Shown: positions 7,097-15,877, numbered from the stretch's first letter. The stretch: DNA of 22,880 bases from Porticoccus sp963974675 (GCA_963974675.1 CAXBDQ010000032.1:1-22880), one strand, 5' to 3'. Numbers and translations: made by a program. Notes: a model not told the origin generated them from the letters alone.

Positions 7097-8938
7097 ATGC
7101 AGCAAATAAAGTCCGTCAATGATTTCGTGATACGTTTTGCGAACACGAATGGTACTGGATCTGCTAGTGCAAATAATCTGTTTGCCAAAACCATTTTTCG
7201 CATGGGTATTCCTGTAAGCCCAAAAAATATCTTTCCTTCCAATATCCAAGGGCTGCCCACTTGGTATGAAGTGCGGGTTAATGATAAGGGTTACGTCGGT
7301 CGCCGTGGCGGCGTAGATATTATGGTGGCCATCAATCCCCAAAGTATTGTTCAGGATATTAAGACCGTGGAGCCTGGTGGTTATTTCGTTTACGACAATA
7401 CAAAACCTCTGGATAGAACGTTGCACCGTGACGATATCACTCTTCTCGGTATTCCTCTGACGGACATATCTCGGCGAGAATATAGCGACCCGCGTCAGCG
7501 CCAATTATTTAAAAATGTTATCTATATTGGTGCATTAGCTGCCATGTTAGCCATTGAATTTGATGTCCTTAAAGCTCTGGTACAGGATCAATTTAAGGGC
7601 AAAGAAAAATTGATAGCACCTAATCTTCATGCTTTGGAGCTAGGTTATCAATATGCACAGGAAAATTTTTCTTGCCCCCTCGGTATTCAGGTAGAGCGGC
7701 GTGAGATGGTTAATAATCATATCCTGATGGAAGGGAACGCAGCGCTTGGACTTGGCGCGATATATGGAGGTGCGTCCGTAGCGGCTTGGTACCCGATCAC
7801 TCCATCAACGTCCGTGGTTGAGGAATTTGAAAAATATGCCAAGCGGTTAAGGCACGACCCAGTCTCAGGGAAATGCAATTACGCCATTGTTCAAGCCGAA
7901 GATGAGTTGGCAGCTATTGGTATGGTCATTGGTGCTTCGTGGAATGGTGCTAGATCTTTTACTGCAACCTCTGGTCCTGGTGTGTCATTAATGAACGAAT
8001 TTCTGGGGTTGGCTTACTTTGCCGAGGTGCCAGTAGTACTGTTTGATATACAACGAGCAGGTCCATCGACGGGTATGCCCACTCGCTCCCAGCAGTCAGA
8101 TGTATTGTTGGCGGCGTATGCTTCTCATGGGGATACCAAGCATGTGTTGATGTTTCCCGCTACTCCCAAGGAGTGTTTTGAGATGGGAGCCGCCAGTTTC
8201 GACCTTGCCGATCGATTACAGACTCCGGTCATTCTGATGAGTGATCTTGATTTGGGAATGAATGAACATTTTTCAGAACCGTTGGAGTGGGATGACTCTA
8301 AACGGTACGATCGTGGAAAGGTGTTTTCTGAGGCTGAGTTAGAAGCCATGTCTGAACGCTATGGCCGTTATCTGGATATAGATGGAGATGGCATCTGTTA
8401 TCGCACATACCCTGGAACCCACCCCACCAAAGGTGCTTTTTTTACTCGCGGTTCATCCCGAGATCAGTACGCAAAATACACTGAAAGTAGTGATGAGTAT
8501 GCTGAGAATATGAAACGCCTGCTGGTTAAGTGGGAAACAGCTAAGGACTATGTGCCACAACCTCAAATTGTTTCGGCTGCAAAGCCAACTCAAAATGGGA
8601 TGATTTATTTTGGCACCACCACGGCTTCGGCTGAAGAAGCACTTGATATCTTGGGTGATAAAGGTATTCATCTTGACGCATTACGTGTCCGTGGATTTCC
8701 CTTTAATGCAGATGTTGAGGCTTTTATTGAAAATCATGACCAGATCTATGTGGTTGAACAAAATCGCGATGGCCAGCTAAGAATGTTGTTGATCAACGAA
8801 TGCGAAATCAATCGAAATAAGTTGAAGCCGCTACTGTGTTACGACGGGCTTCCCGTCACAGCCCGTTGGATAGTTGATGCTATTACCGGTGGCGGGAAGG
8901 ACAATGTAATACCTTTTTCTAAGGAGGTGACGGCATGA
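7097..8938 (+). CDS. 2-oxoacid:acceptor oxidoreductase, fused gamma-alpha subunit
   Basis: This 613-residue protein joins the two non-TPP domains of 2-oxoacid:ferredoxin oxidoreductases. The N-terminal gamma-type domain (about 8-190) carries NTNGTGSASANNL and RRGGVDIMVAINP. The alpha-type pyrimidine-binding domain begins near 205, with EGNAALGLGA (212-221) and the diagnostic YPITPSTS (232-239), then SGPGVSLMNEFLGLAYFAEVP and QRAGPSTGMPTRSQQSD. With the beta subunit it forms the TPP site for oxidative decarboxylation of a 2-oxoacid to acyl-CoA. Substrate (2-oxoglutarate, pyruvate or branched) cannot be decided, although the fused architecture is usual for 2-oxoglutarate (Kor) types. It starts 40 bases after the FAD subunit and overlaps the beta gene by 4 bases (ATGA). 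Confidence 0.9.
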   Translation: MQQIKSVNDFVIRFANTNGTGSASANNLFAKTIFRMGIPVSPKNIFPSNIQGLPTWYEVRVNDKGYVGRRGGVDIMVAINPQSIVQDIKTVEPGGYFVYDNTKPLDRTLHRDDITLLGIPLTDISRREYSDPRQRQLFKNVIYIGALAAMLAIEFDVLKALVQDQFKGKEKLIAPNLHALELGYQYAQENFSCPLGIQVERREMVNNHILMEGNAALGLGAIYGGASVAAWYPITPSTSVVEEFEKYAKRLRHDPVSGKCNYAIVQAEDELAAIGMVIGASWNGARSFTATSGPGVSLMNEFLGLAYFAEVPVVLFDIQRAGPSTGMPTRSQQSDVLLAAYASHGDTKHVLMFPATPKECFEMGAASFDLADRLQTPVILMSDLDLGMNEHFSEPLEWDDSKRYDRGKVFSEAELEAMSERYGRYLDIDGDGICYRTYPGTHPTKGAFFTRGSSRDQYAKYTESSDEYAENMKRLLVKWETAKDYVPQPQIVSAAKPTQNGMIYFGTTTASAEEALDILGDKGIHLDALRVRGFPFNADVEAFIENHDQIYVVEQNRDGQLRMLLINECEINRNKLKPLLCYDGLPVTARWIVDAITGGGKDNVIPFSKEVTA

Positions 8939-9987
8939 CTTATCAGCGTCCTGAGTTCCGCCATCCGGAACTTCCCACTAATGAGCTGGGTTACACCAGA
9001 AAGCAATATGAAGGGGCCATTTCTACCCTTTGTGCTGGTTGTGGCCACGATTCTATTAGTGCTGCGATCATTCAGGCTTGTTTTGAGTTGTCCGTCGAGC
9101 CACATAAAGTGGCAAAGATATCGGGAATTGGTTGCTCTTCAAAAACTCCAACTTATTTTTTAGGTAATTCCCATGGTTTTAATTCGGTGCATGGCCGAAT
9201 GCCCTCAGTTGCTACAGGGGCCAATCTTGCTAATCGAGAGTTGATCTATATTGGTGTGTCTGGTGATGGTGATTCTGCCTCCATTGGAATGGGGCAGTTT
9301 GTGCATGTGGTTCGGCGTAATTTGAATATGTTGTACCTGGTCGAAAATAATGGCTGTTACGGTCTAACCAAAGGGCAAGATTCCGCTACATCAGATATAG
9401 GTTCCATAGGTAAAAAGGGCAGTGCGAATCCATTTGAGCCCATTGACCTTTGTACCCTGGCACTTGAATTGGGCGCTACATTTGTGGCTCGCAGTTTTTC
9501 TGGCGATAAGGAACAATTAATCCCTCTGGTTAAAGCAGCTATCAGCCATTCTGGTTTTGCCTTTATTGATGTTATTTCTCCCTGCGTCACATTTAATAAC
9601 ACAGCAACCTCTACCAAAAGTTATGAATTTGTTCGTGAACATATTGAAGCGACGGGAAAAACAGATTTTATCCCTGTTAGGCAGGAAATTATCACGGACT
9701 ATGAGCCTGGATTTACCCAACAGGTGACACTGCATGATGGTTCCGTCATAAACCTTTACAAAAAGGATGAAACCCTTAACCTTCATGACCGACTGAGTGC
9801 ATTACAAGCCATACATCGGTGTAAAGAAAAGGGCGAGATCCTCACTGGCTTGTTGTACCTTGATCCAGAGTGTCAGGATTTACACGAAATTATTGGTTCT
9901 GTTGAAAAACCGTTGCGTGATCTTGATGAGGCTGTACTTTGTCCTGGTAGTAAGTCGCTAGATACCATTAACGAAAGCCTACGATAA
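8935..9987 (+). CDS. 2-oxoacid:acceptor oxidoreductase, beta (TPP-binding) subunit
   Basis: This 350-residue subunit binds thiamine diphosphate and one 4Fe-4S cluster. The TPP motif runs from GDGDSASIGMG (GDG at 110-112) to VENNGCYGLTKGQ (about 137-148). Cys33 and Cys36 (CAGCGHDS), Cys67 (GIGCSSK) and Cys217 (ISPCVTFNN) are the expected four cluster ligands of this family. Length fits Kor-type beta subunits, which are longer than the minimal enzyme because of a C-terminal extension. A strong AAGGAGGTGA ribosome site lies within the end of the alpha gene, and the start overlaps the alpha stop (ATGA), giving tight coupling. It completes the operon begun at 5272. No terminator is evident in the 114 bases that follow. 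Confidence 0.9.
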   Translation: MTYQRPEFRHPELPTNELGYTRKQYEGAISTLCAGCGHDSISAAIIQACFELSVEPHKVAKISGIGCSSKTPTYFLGNSHGFNSVHGRMPSVATGANLANRELIYIGVSGDGDSASIGMGQFVHVVRRNLNMLYLVENNGCYGLTKGQDSATSDIGSIGKKGSANPFEPIDLCTLALELGATFVARSFSGDKEQLIPLVKAAISHSGFAFIDVISPCVTFNNTATSTKSYEFVREHIEATGKTDFIPVRQEIITDYEPGFTQQVTLHDGSVINLYKKDETLNLHDRLSALQAIHRCKEKGEILTGLLYLDPECQDLHEIIGSVEKPLRDLDEAVLCPGSKSLDTINESLR

Positions 9988-10101
9988 CCTAGTCAATGCT
10001 CATATCAGACCCTCTGCTCTTGTGATCTTTCCCAGTGGGCACTTTTACAGCAATTTAAGGTCAGATAAATGGTGTTGGTTAAACGCAGTGAATCAGTATA
10101 A

Positions 10102-10419
10102 ATGACGATAGCATTTGAAGCCTTGGCATTAAAGCAACGTATGAAAATGGTGTATATGCTACTTGCATATCTCTTTTCAGGCGCGGTAGCTCTCGTCATA
10201 ATGCGATATCTGCCCGAATTAATTGGTGTATTTGTTGGTGTTTTCGTTGCATTTGGGCTGGGTTGGGTTTTGACGAATGTAGTGAATTATTGTGTGAAAT
10301 TACACTGTCCTAACTGCGTGAAAGGTCAACTTTCTGAAAATTATACCTTACCATGTCGTACCCCTGAGTATCGCTGCAGCAGTTGTCAGCGGACTTATAA
10401 AGAAGGGGGGATTGTTTAA
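10102..10419 (+). CDS. Small membrane protein with zinc-ribbon-like C-terminal tail
   Basis: The 105-residue protein has a short N-terminal segment and two hydrophobic helices (about residues 17-34 and 38-60). A cytoplasmic-looking tail follows, with two CxxC knuckles: CPNC at 69-72 and CSSC at 92-95, separated by 19 residues. That spacing is typical of zinc ribbons or rubredoxin-like knuckles. I do not recognise the family. The ATG at 10102 has no clear ribosome site; an ATG at 10141 (MKMVYMLL) is an alternative that keeps both helices. It lies 114 bases after the oxidoreductase operon and 54 bases before the Sel1-protein start, on the same strand. Confidence 0.6.
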   Translation: MTIAFEALALKQRMKMVYMLLAYLFSGAVALVIMRYLPELIGVFVGVFVAFGLGWVLTNVVNYCVKLHCPNCVKGQLSENYTLPCRTPEYRCSSCQRTYKEGGIV

Positions 10420-10473
10420 GCAAACATGACAAATTTTAATAAGTTGTTATGGATTAGTAATAAGGAAGACATG

Positions 10474-11013
10474 ATGAAATATGTACGGCTTTATTTAAGT
10501 GTGGTTGCGGTAGTTATTTTTTCTGCAGGAGCCTATGGGGATGCTGTTAAAGAGGCATACGATACCATCAGAAATGGCAACCCTGAGAAAGGTTACTCGA
10601 TTCTTCTTCCCCTTGCCGAGCAGGGAGATTCTAGGGCTCAATATGGGCTTGCTCTTCTCTATAAAGAAGGTTGGGGAACAGAAAAAAATAGTGAGAAGGC
10701 AATTGAGTACTATCAAAAAGCTGCTGAACTAGGACATCTACGATCGATGTTTGATTTGGGGGTGCTCTATCAAACCGGTCAGCTAGTCACCCAGGATTAT
10801 GCCAAAGCTGCCAAGTGGTACGAAGAAGCCGCCAAAAAAGGCTACTCTGCTGCTATGTATGGGTTGGGGGGATTGTATTTTAATGGCCTAGGTGTCAAAG
10901 AGGACAGGGACATAGGGAAGGCTTGGTACATGCAGTCGGCAGAGGCTGGTTTTCCTCCTGCTATTAAATTTGTTAACGATGCGTACAATTTGGGTATGCC
11001 GGTAAACAACTAA
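10474..11013 (+). CDS. Secreted Sel1-repeat (tetratricopeptide-like) protein
   Basis: From the ATG at 10474 the protein has 179 residues. It begins with a signal peptide (MKYVRLYLSVVAVVIFSAGAYG) followed by a short helix and three Sel1-like repeats of about 36 residues. The repeats are recognisable by AQYGLALLYKEGWGT, SMFDLGVLYQTGQLV and AMYGLGGLYFNGLGV, each ending in KAAELG, EAAKKG or QSAEAG. Sel1 repeats are alpha-solenoids that mediate protein contacts, so a periplasmic scaffold or adaptor is likely; the partner is unknown. AAGGA lies seven bases before this ATG. A tandem ATG at 10471 is equally near, and the longer frame from 10426 would bury the signal peptide. It precedes a 538-base non-coding region. 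Confidence 0.8.
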   Translation: MKYVRLYLSVVAVVIFSAGAYGDAVKEAYDTIRNGNPEKGYSILLPLAEQGDSRAQYGLALLYKEGWGTEKNSEKAIEYYQKAAELGHLRSMFDLGVLYQTGQLVTQDYAKAAKWYEEAAKKGYSAAMYGLGGLYFNGLGVKEDRDIGKAWYMQSAEAGFPPAIKFVNDAYNLGMPVNN

Positions 11014-11551
11014 GATTGATGCAGACGTTGACGAGGAGAATAAAAATATGGGTTGCTCCGACTAACTATCTGGCGAAATGATTTTATGGAAAACTTATTA
11101 TCCTTGATAATAGTCAGTAACATACTGAAAGTTATGTTATAAAGTAAGATCAGCTCAGGGCAGATGATAAAGATAATAATAGTCCGATATGGTTTCATTT
11201 ATAGTTTCATTTATAGTTCTATTTATTGTTTCATATTAAAAATAATTCATGTAGTTTGCTTGAGCGAGGTGTTAATCCGGTACTATTAGGCTGTTTTAAC
11301 GGCACTTGATAGGAGAGGCTTTTTTTGACCAAGCTGGGGGTGTTAGGTCTGTAGTGACGACCTAAATAATCCATCCATAGGGGATTGCTACACAGTTTGT
11401 GTATTTTGACTATCAAATGGTTTTAATTGATAGCTGATGTCGTTACGGTTGAAAGTGCTCATTACAGTAAGGGTACTTCTGTATTTTTAACCGCGTTTGG
11501 TTTAACTGAGATTTATGGCTTGAGAAAGTTTGACTGGGGGAGAAAGTGCTG
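11014..11551. other. Long non-coding leader upstream of pntA with repeats and inverted repeats
   Basis: I find no gene in these 538 bases. They hold a degenerate 12-base tandem repeat (11192-11239) and several short inverted repeats. The inverted repeats are TAACATA/TATGTTA at 11118-11139, TTAGGTC/GACCTAA at 11343-11365, ACACAGTTTGTGT at 11390-11402 and CTATCAA/TTGATAG at 11410-11433. None is followed by a T-run that would mark a terminator. The last three lie 120-210 bases upstream of pntA and could be operator sites or leader structure; this is inference. Confidence 0.5.
11192..11239. repeat. 12-base tandem repeat, four copies (two perfect)
   Basis: GTTTCATTTATA is present twice exactly (11192-11203, 11204-11215). 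It is followed by two degraded copies, GTTCTATTTATT and GTTTCATATTAA. It lies in the AT-rich region between the Sel1 gene and pntA. It is probably slippage-derived; a role is not visible. Confidence 0.8.
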
Positions 11552-13123
11552 ATGATGAAGTTAGGTATACCAAAAGAAATTTTTCTGGATGAGCGGCGGG
11601 TCGCAGCGACCCCATCCTCTGTCCAGAAGTTGATCAAGCTTGGTTATGAGGTTGTGATTCAATCTGGTGCTGGCGAGTCTGCGCACTACGATGATGATGC
11701 CTATATGGCGGCAGGTGCTGCTATCTCTGTAGATGCTCCTTCCCTTTGGGAACAGTCAGACTTTATCCTGAAAGTACGTGCCCCGATGATGCATCCTGAG
11801 TTGGATCGACATGAAGTCGACCTGATGAAAGAGGGTGCCTATCTTGTCAGCTATATTTGGCCTGCCCAAAGCTCTGAATTACTCGATCAGTTTGCCGCGA
11901 AGAAAGCGACAGTTTTTGCTATTGATAGTCTTCCTCGTATCAGTCGTGCACAGAAAATGGATGCCTTGAGTGCGATGGCTAATATTGCAGGTTACCGAGC
12001 CGTTATCGAAGCCGCGAATCATTTTGGCCGCTTCTTTACTGGCCAGGTTACTGCGGCAGGTAAAGTGCCACCCGCTAAAGTGATGGTGATCGGCGCTGGT
12101 GTGGCGGGCTTGGCTGCTGTCGGCACTGCTAACAGTATGGGCGCTATCGTCCGAGCCTTTGATACCCGGCTGGAAGTGAAAGAACAAGTCGAAAGTATGG
12201 GCGCCGAATTTCTTGAGTTGGACTTCCCCGATGAAGAAGGCGGCGGTGGTGGCGGTTATGCCAAGCAGATGAGTGACGAGTTTATCGCAGCAGAAATGGC
12301 CCTGTTCGCAGAGCAGGCCAAAGAAGTAGACATTATTATCACTACTGCGCTTATTCCTGGTAGACCTGCACCCAAGTTGATAACCGCTGCCATGGTTCAA
12401 TCCATGAAACCGGGCAGTGTAATAGTGGATCTAGCCTCCGAGCGAGGTGGTAACTGTGAACTTACCGTGCCAGGAAAAGTGGCTGTGGACCATGATGTTA
12501 CACTGATTGGCTATACCGATTTGCCTAGCCGTATGGCAAAGGTATCAAGCGATCTGTATTCCAGTAATTTAGTACATTTGTTATCTGATTTGACCCCAGA
12601 AAAAGACGGGCAGCCCCAAGTTAATATGGAAGATACGGTCATACGTGGTGTTACCGTTGTCAAGGACAGTGAAATTACCTGGCCACCACCCAAGGTGGAG
12701 GTGTCGGTAGCCGCGCCGCCCCCCAGCACAGAAGAGCCTTCTCCCGCAGGTAAGGTGCCGCCAGAATCTTGGGCTAAAAAGTGGATGGGTAAAGGGTCAT
12801 TGCTAGCAGTAACAGTAGCCGTTCTGTTCGGTATTGGTGGCTACGCTCCCGAGAGTTTCCTTAGTCATTTCACCGTTTTCGTGCTGGCTTGTTTTATTGG
12901 TTGGCAGGTGGTCTGGAATGTGACGCCATCGTTGCATACCCCTCTAATGAGTGTGACAAATGCAATTAGCGGAATCATTGTAATTGGAGCCATTCTTCAT
13001 TTGGTTCAGGCGGGTAATGCTGGCGTAGGCATTATATCTTTTGTGGCGGTGTTGATTGCCACGATAAATATAGCAGGTGGGTTCAAGGTAACCCATCGTA
13101 TGCTCAAAATGTTCCGCAAATAG
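11552..13123 (+). CDS. pntA: NAD(P) transhydrogenase subunit alpha
   Basis: This 523-residue protein is the full-length proteobacterial PntA, with the NAD(H)-binding domain I fused to part of the membrane domain. It starts with MKLGIPKEIFLDERRVAATP, and has RISRAQKMDALSAMANIAGYRAV, the dinucleotide fold VIGAGVAGLAA (about 180) and IGYTDLPSRM. A Pro-rich linker (near 385-405) precedes four C-terminal membrane helices from about 416. With PntB it couples hydride transfer between NADH and NADP+ to proton movement across the inner membrane. ATG 11552 follows GGGGAG by nine bases; a GTG at 11546 is less well placed. pntB starts 11 bases downstream. It sits 1.6 kb after the NAD(P)-linked oxidoreductase operon but behind its own 538-base leader. 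Confidence 0.97.
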   Translation: MMKLGIPKEIFLDERRVAATPSSVQKLIKLGYEVVIQSGAGESAHYDDDAYMAAGAAISVDAPSLWEQSDFILKVRAPMMHPELDRHEVDLMKEGAYLVSYIWPAQSSELLDQFAAKKATVFAIDSLPRISRAQKMDALSAMANIAGYRAVIEAANHFGRFFTGQVTAAGKVPPAKVMVIGAGVAGLAAVGTANSMGAIVRAFDTRLEVKEQVESMGAEFLELDFPDEEGGGGGGYAKQMSDEFIAAEMALFAEQAKEVDIIITTALIPGRPAPKLITAAMVQSMKPGSVIVDLASERGGNCELTVPGKVAVDHDVTLIGYTDLPSRMAKVSSDLYSSNLVHLLSDLTPEKDGQPQVNMEDTVIRGVTVVKDSEITWPPPKVEVSVAAPPPSTEEPSPAGKVPPESWAKKWMGKGSLLAVTVAVLFGIGGYAPESFLSHFTVFVLACFIGWQVVWNVTPSLHTPLMSVTNAISGIIVIGAILHLVQAGNAGVGIISFVAVLIATINIAGGFKVTHRMLKMFRK

Positions 13124-13134
13124 GAGACCAGATC

Positions 13135-14541
13135 ATGAGTACAGGATTTGTTAGTGTGGCCTATGTCGTGGCCAGTGTATTATTCATTCTCAGCCTTGGC
13201 GGATTAAGCCATCAGGAATCAGCGCGCCGTGGTAATTTCTACGGAATAGCCGGAATTCTTATTGCTGTGGGCGCTACTATTGCCAGTGTCAGTATGGGAA
13301 TAGCGGGTATTGCCTCCATCGTTATTGCGATACTGATTGGTGCTGGTGTAGGGATGTTTCTTGCCAATCGAGTAGAAATGACCCAGATGCCACAGCTTGT
13401 GGCCTTACTGCATAGCTTTGTTGGCTTAGCGGCGGTCTTTGTTGGCTTTTCAGGTTATCTCGACCCATTGGTTGTCACTCATGGTGCAGAGCACACCATT
13501 AAGCTGGTGGAGGTTTTCCTTGGCATCTTTATTGGTGCGATCACCTTTACCGGTTCTTTGATTGCTTGCGGTAAGTTAGACGGGCGTATTTCCAGTTCCG
13601 CTTTGACGCTGCCAGGCCGTCATCTCATGAATTTGATCGCGCTGGGCTTCACTTTGTTGTTGGGTGCGTGGTTTTTGGGGGCGGATACTACCGCCGGGGG
13701 TATGCTCCCTCTGATTATTATGACGGTGGTTGCCTCAATATTGGGCGTTCATCTGATTTTGGCCATCGGTGGTGCGGATATGCCCGTGGTGGTGTCGATG
13801 CTTAACAGTTATTCCGGTTGGGCTGCGGCATCCATTGGCTTTATGTTGGGTAATGACCTGTTAATTGTGACCGGTGCTCTGGTGGGTAGTAGTGGTGCCA
13901 TTTTGAGTTACATCATGTGTCGAGCAATGAATCGTTCGTTCATCAGCGTTATTCTGGGTGGTTTTGGTCAAACTTCTAACGGCGCCAGTGCTGTGGTTGA
14001 TTCAGATCTGACGGTACAGGAATCTTCCATAGAGGATGTCTGCGAAGAGTTAAACTCTTCAGAATCAGTCATCATTGTTCCAGGTTACGGAATGGCTGTA
14101 GCGCAAGCCCAAAATGCAGTGGGAGAGATCACCAAACTGCTTCGGGATAAGGGTGTAACGGTTCGTTTTGGTATCCATCCAGTGGCGGGACGTTTACCCG
14201 GACACATGAATGTACTTTTGGCGGAAGCCAAAGTGCCTTACGACATTGTGTTGGAAATGGATGAGATTAACGATGACTTTCCAACCACAGATGTGGTTTT
14301 GGTTATTGGCGCCAATGACACCGTTAACCCGGCAGCAATGGAAGATCCAAACAGCCCCATTGCCGGTATGCCCGTAATGGAGGTATGGAAAGCGCGTCAG
14401 GTAGTGGTGCTCAAGCGTGGTATGGCCTCAGGTTATGCGGGCGTAGAGAATCCACTCTTCTTTAAAGAGAATACCCGTATGTTGTTTGGCGATGCGAAGG
14501 ACAGTGTTGATAAGTTGCTCGGCGGTCTGCGTTCGGCTTAA
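13135..14541 (+). CDS. pntB: NAD(P) transhydrogenase subunit beta
   Basis: The 468-residue protein has the usual PntB layout: about nine membrane helices to residue 275, then the NADP(H)-binding domain III. Clear signatures are LSHQESARRGNFYGIAG, the membrane proton-channel region with HSFVGLAAVFVGF and NSYSGWAAASIGFM, and domain III with IIVPGYGMAVAQAQ, GIHPVAGRLPGHMNVLLAEA, EMDEINDDF and VIGANDTVNPAA. Length matches E. coli PntB (462). GGAGA lies just before the ATG, and the gene follows pntA closely. A strong hairpin terminator follows the stop, so pntAB is a closed two-gene unit. Confidence 0.97.
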   Translation: MSTGFVSVAYVVASVLFILSLGGLSHQESARRGNFYGIAGILIAVGATIASVSMGIAGIASIVIAILIGAGVGMFLANRVEMTQMPQLVALLHSFVGLAAVFVGFSGYLDPLVVTHGAEHTIKLVEVFLGIFIGAITFTGSLIACGKLDGRISSSALTLPGRHLMNLIALGFTLLLGAWFLGADTTAGGMLPLIIMTVVASILGVHLILAIGGADMPVVVSMLNSYSGWAAASIGFMLGNDLLIVTGALVGSSGAILSYIMCRAMNRSFISVILGGFGQTSNGASAVVDSDLTVQESSIEDVCEELNSSESVIIVPGYGMAVAQAQNAVGEITKLLRDKGVTVRFGIHPVAGRLPGHMNVLLAEAKVPYDIVLEMDEINDDFPTTDVVLVIGANDTVNPAAMEDPNSPIAGMPVMEVWKARQVVVLKRGMASGYAGVENPLFFKENTRMLFGDAKDSVDKLLGGLRSA

Positions 14542-14554
14542 TTTTTCAGATTTG

Positions 14555-14608
14555 GTCTGCCCATGTTGGGTGTTTCCGATTATGGGCAGACTCAGTTTTT
14601 TGCTTTTT
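14555..14608 (+). terminator. Rho-independent terminator after pntB
   Basis: A perfect 10-base stem (GTCTGCCCAT at 14555-14564, ATGGGCAGAC at 14582-14591) with a 17-base loop is followed after three bases by a run of six T and then further T tracts to 14608. It lies 14 bases after the pntB stop. The stem is long and GC-balanced, as expected for an intrinsic terminator. Confidence 0.85.
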
Positions 14609-14830
14609 TAATCCAGTTTTTCATTTTCCAAGTCTTTATTCCCTGAGATACGTTCAAATGTTTCTTTGAATGATATTGCACGTTTATACGCCATAAATTT
14701 TTCACTTTTACTTCATAAAATAGTAATAGACTAAAAGATAAATCATCTAGTTAAACTTGGGATGGATGGGGAGGATTCACTAACATTGTTATCGAGCAGG
14801 TGAGATATACAAATGTAGTGCATCAAAACA

Positions 14831-15271
14831 ATGGATTATTTTACTGAGCTCGGCTATTTCGGCCTTTTTGTTTCAGCATTTCTGGCGGCGACAATTCTAC
14901 CTTTAAGCTCAGAAATTGTTCTGGGCGTTTTGTTGATGAAAGGTTTATCACCCACAGCATTAGTTATTATTGCAACAACTGGAAATGTGTTGGGCTCATT
15001 GACGAATTATGCATTGGGTTATTGGGCTAGCTTGGAGGTGATAAAAAAGTGGTTAAAACTGTCAGAAGATGAGTTTGTTCGAGCAGAAAAGCGTTTCACA
15101 AAATATGGAATGTTCTCTCTATGTTTTGCCTGGGTTCCTATCATTGGTGATCCATTAACTGTTATAGCAGGCATTTTAAGAATTCGTCTATTTTGGTTTG
15201 TTGTTTTGGTTGCCGTCGGAAAACTACTGCGCTATATCGTCGTCAGTTATTTAACATTACAAGTCAAGTGA
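14831..15271 (+). CDS. yqaA: YqaA/DedA-family small membrane protein
   Basis: The 146-residue protein matches E. coli YqaA in length and pattern. It has the N-terminal re-entrant-like segment SAFLAATILPLSSEIVL, GNVLGSLTNYALGYW, a charged middle (EDEFVRAEKRFTKYG), then FAWVPIIGDPLTVIAGILR and a last helix. These are DedA-superfamily hallmarks (the acidic residue in the LPLSSE segment and the G-D-P-x-T motif). DedA relatives act in membrane lipid homeostasis and lipid carrier flipping; YqaA itself is not well characterised. No ribosome site is obvious. Base composition is clearly more AT-rich than pntAB. It stands alone, with 229 bases before it that show only AT-rich sequence beyond the pntB terminator. 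Confidence 0.85.
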   Translation: MDYFTELGYFGLFVSAFLAATILPLSSEIVLGVLLMKGLSPTALVIIATTGNVLGSLTNYALGYWASLEVIKKWLKLSEDEFVRAEKRFTKYGMFSLCFAWVPIIGDPLTVIAGILRIRLFWFVVLVAVGKLLRYIVVSYLTLQVK

Positions 15272-15426
15272 GCTGGAATATACTCTAGGATTTTATGAAT
15301 AATGTACGTTATTGTCAGATATTCTTTATGGCATCAGTGTGGTGTTAGAGAAACGAAAAAAATTTGGTTGGTAGCATGAGACTCGCTTACATTGTTGAGG
15401 CATTATACTTTTCCTGAGAATTAGAT

Positions 15427-15711
15427 ATGAATTTAGAAAAGTCAAAAAAGCGTATAGCAAAGAAAGTTAAAATGGGCTTTCAAGGTTATCCAAAAATCAC
15501 CTTAGAGTATTATGGTGGAACTGCTAACCATGCGAGTGAAGTGTTGGTCACCTTTATTTTGGAGGAGGGCAAAGAACCTCTGGAGGAAAGGTTTTCAAGT
15601 AAAAGTGATGTTAGAGAAGATGAGGTTATTCAGTCAGCAATCGTTAAAATGATTGAGCGAACAGAGGCCAGGTCTGTGTCGCAAGTAGAAGGTGTTTCTC
15701 TTATAATTTAG
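15427..15711 (+). CDS. Small conserved protein of unknown function
   Basis: This 94-residue soluble protein begins with a very basic MNLEKSKKRIAKKVKMGFQGYP. It continues as an alternating beta-like segment (KITLEYYGG, EVLVTFILEEG) and ends with an acidic-then-helical stretch SDVREDEVIQSAIVKMIERTEA. The lack of a signal or membrane segment puts it in the cytoplasm. I believe similar short proteins occur in other gammaproteobacteria, but I cannot name a family or function. It is preceded by 155 bases after yqaA and converges with the DEAD-box helicase gene, whose 3' end is 166 bases away. Confidence 0.65.
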   Translation: MNLEKSKKRIAKKVKMGFQGYPKITLEYYGGTANHASEVLVTFILEEGKEPLEERFSSKSDVREDEVIQSAIVKMIERTEARSVSQVEGVSLII

Positions 15712-15877
15712 GGCTTACATTTAAAGAAAATCCTTGGTTATCATGGCTATAGAGAGTCCAGTCAGGGATGCGATCTCGCTGATTGAACTCGTCAAACTCA
15801 CGCCTATATTGGCTACTTATTGTTTCAAAATTAGTGAGCGGGGCAGAAATAGCGTTGAAACTCTATAAATAAATTTT

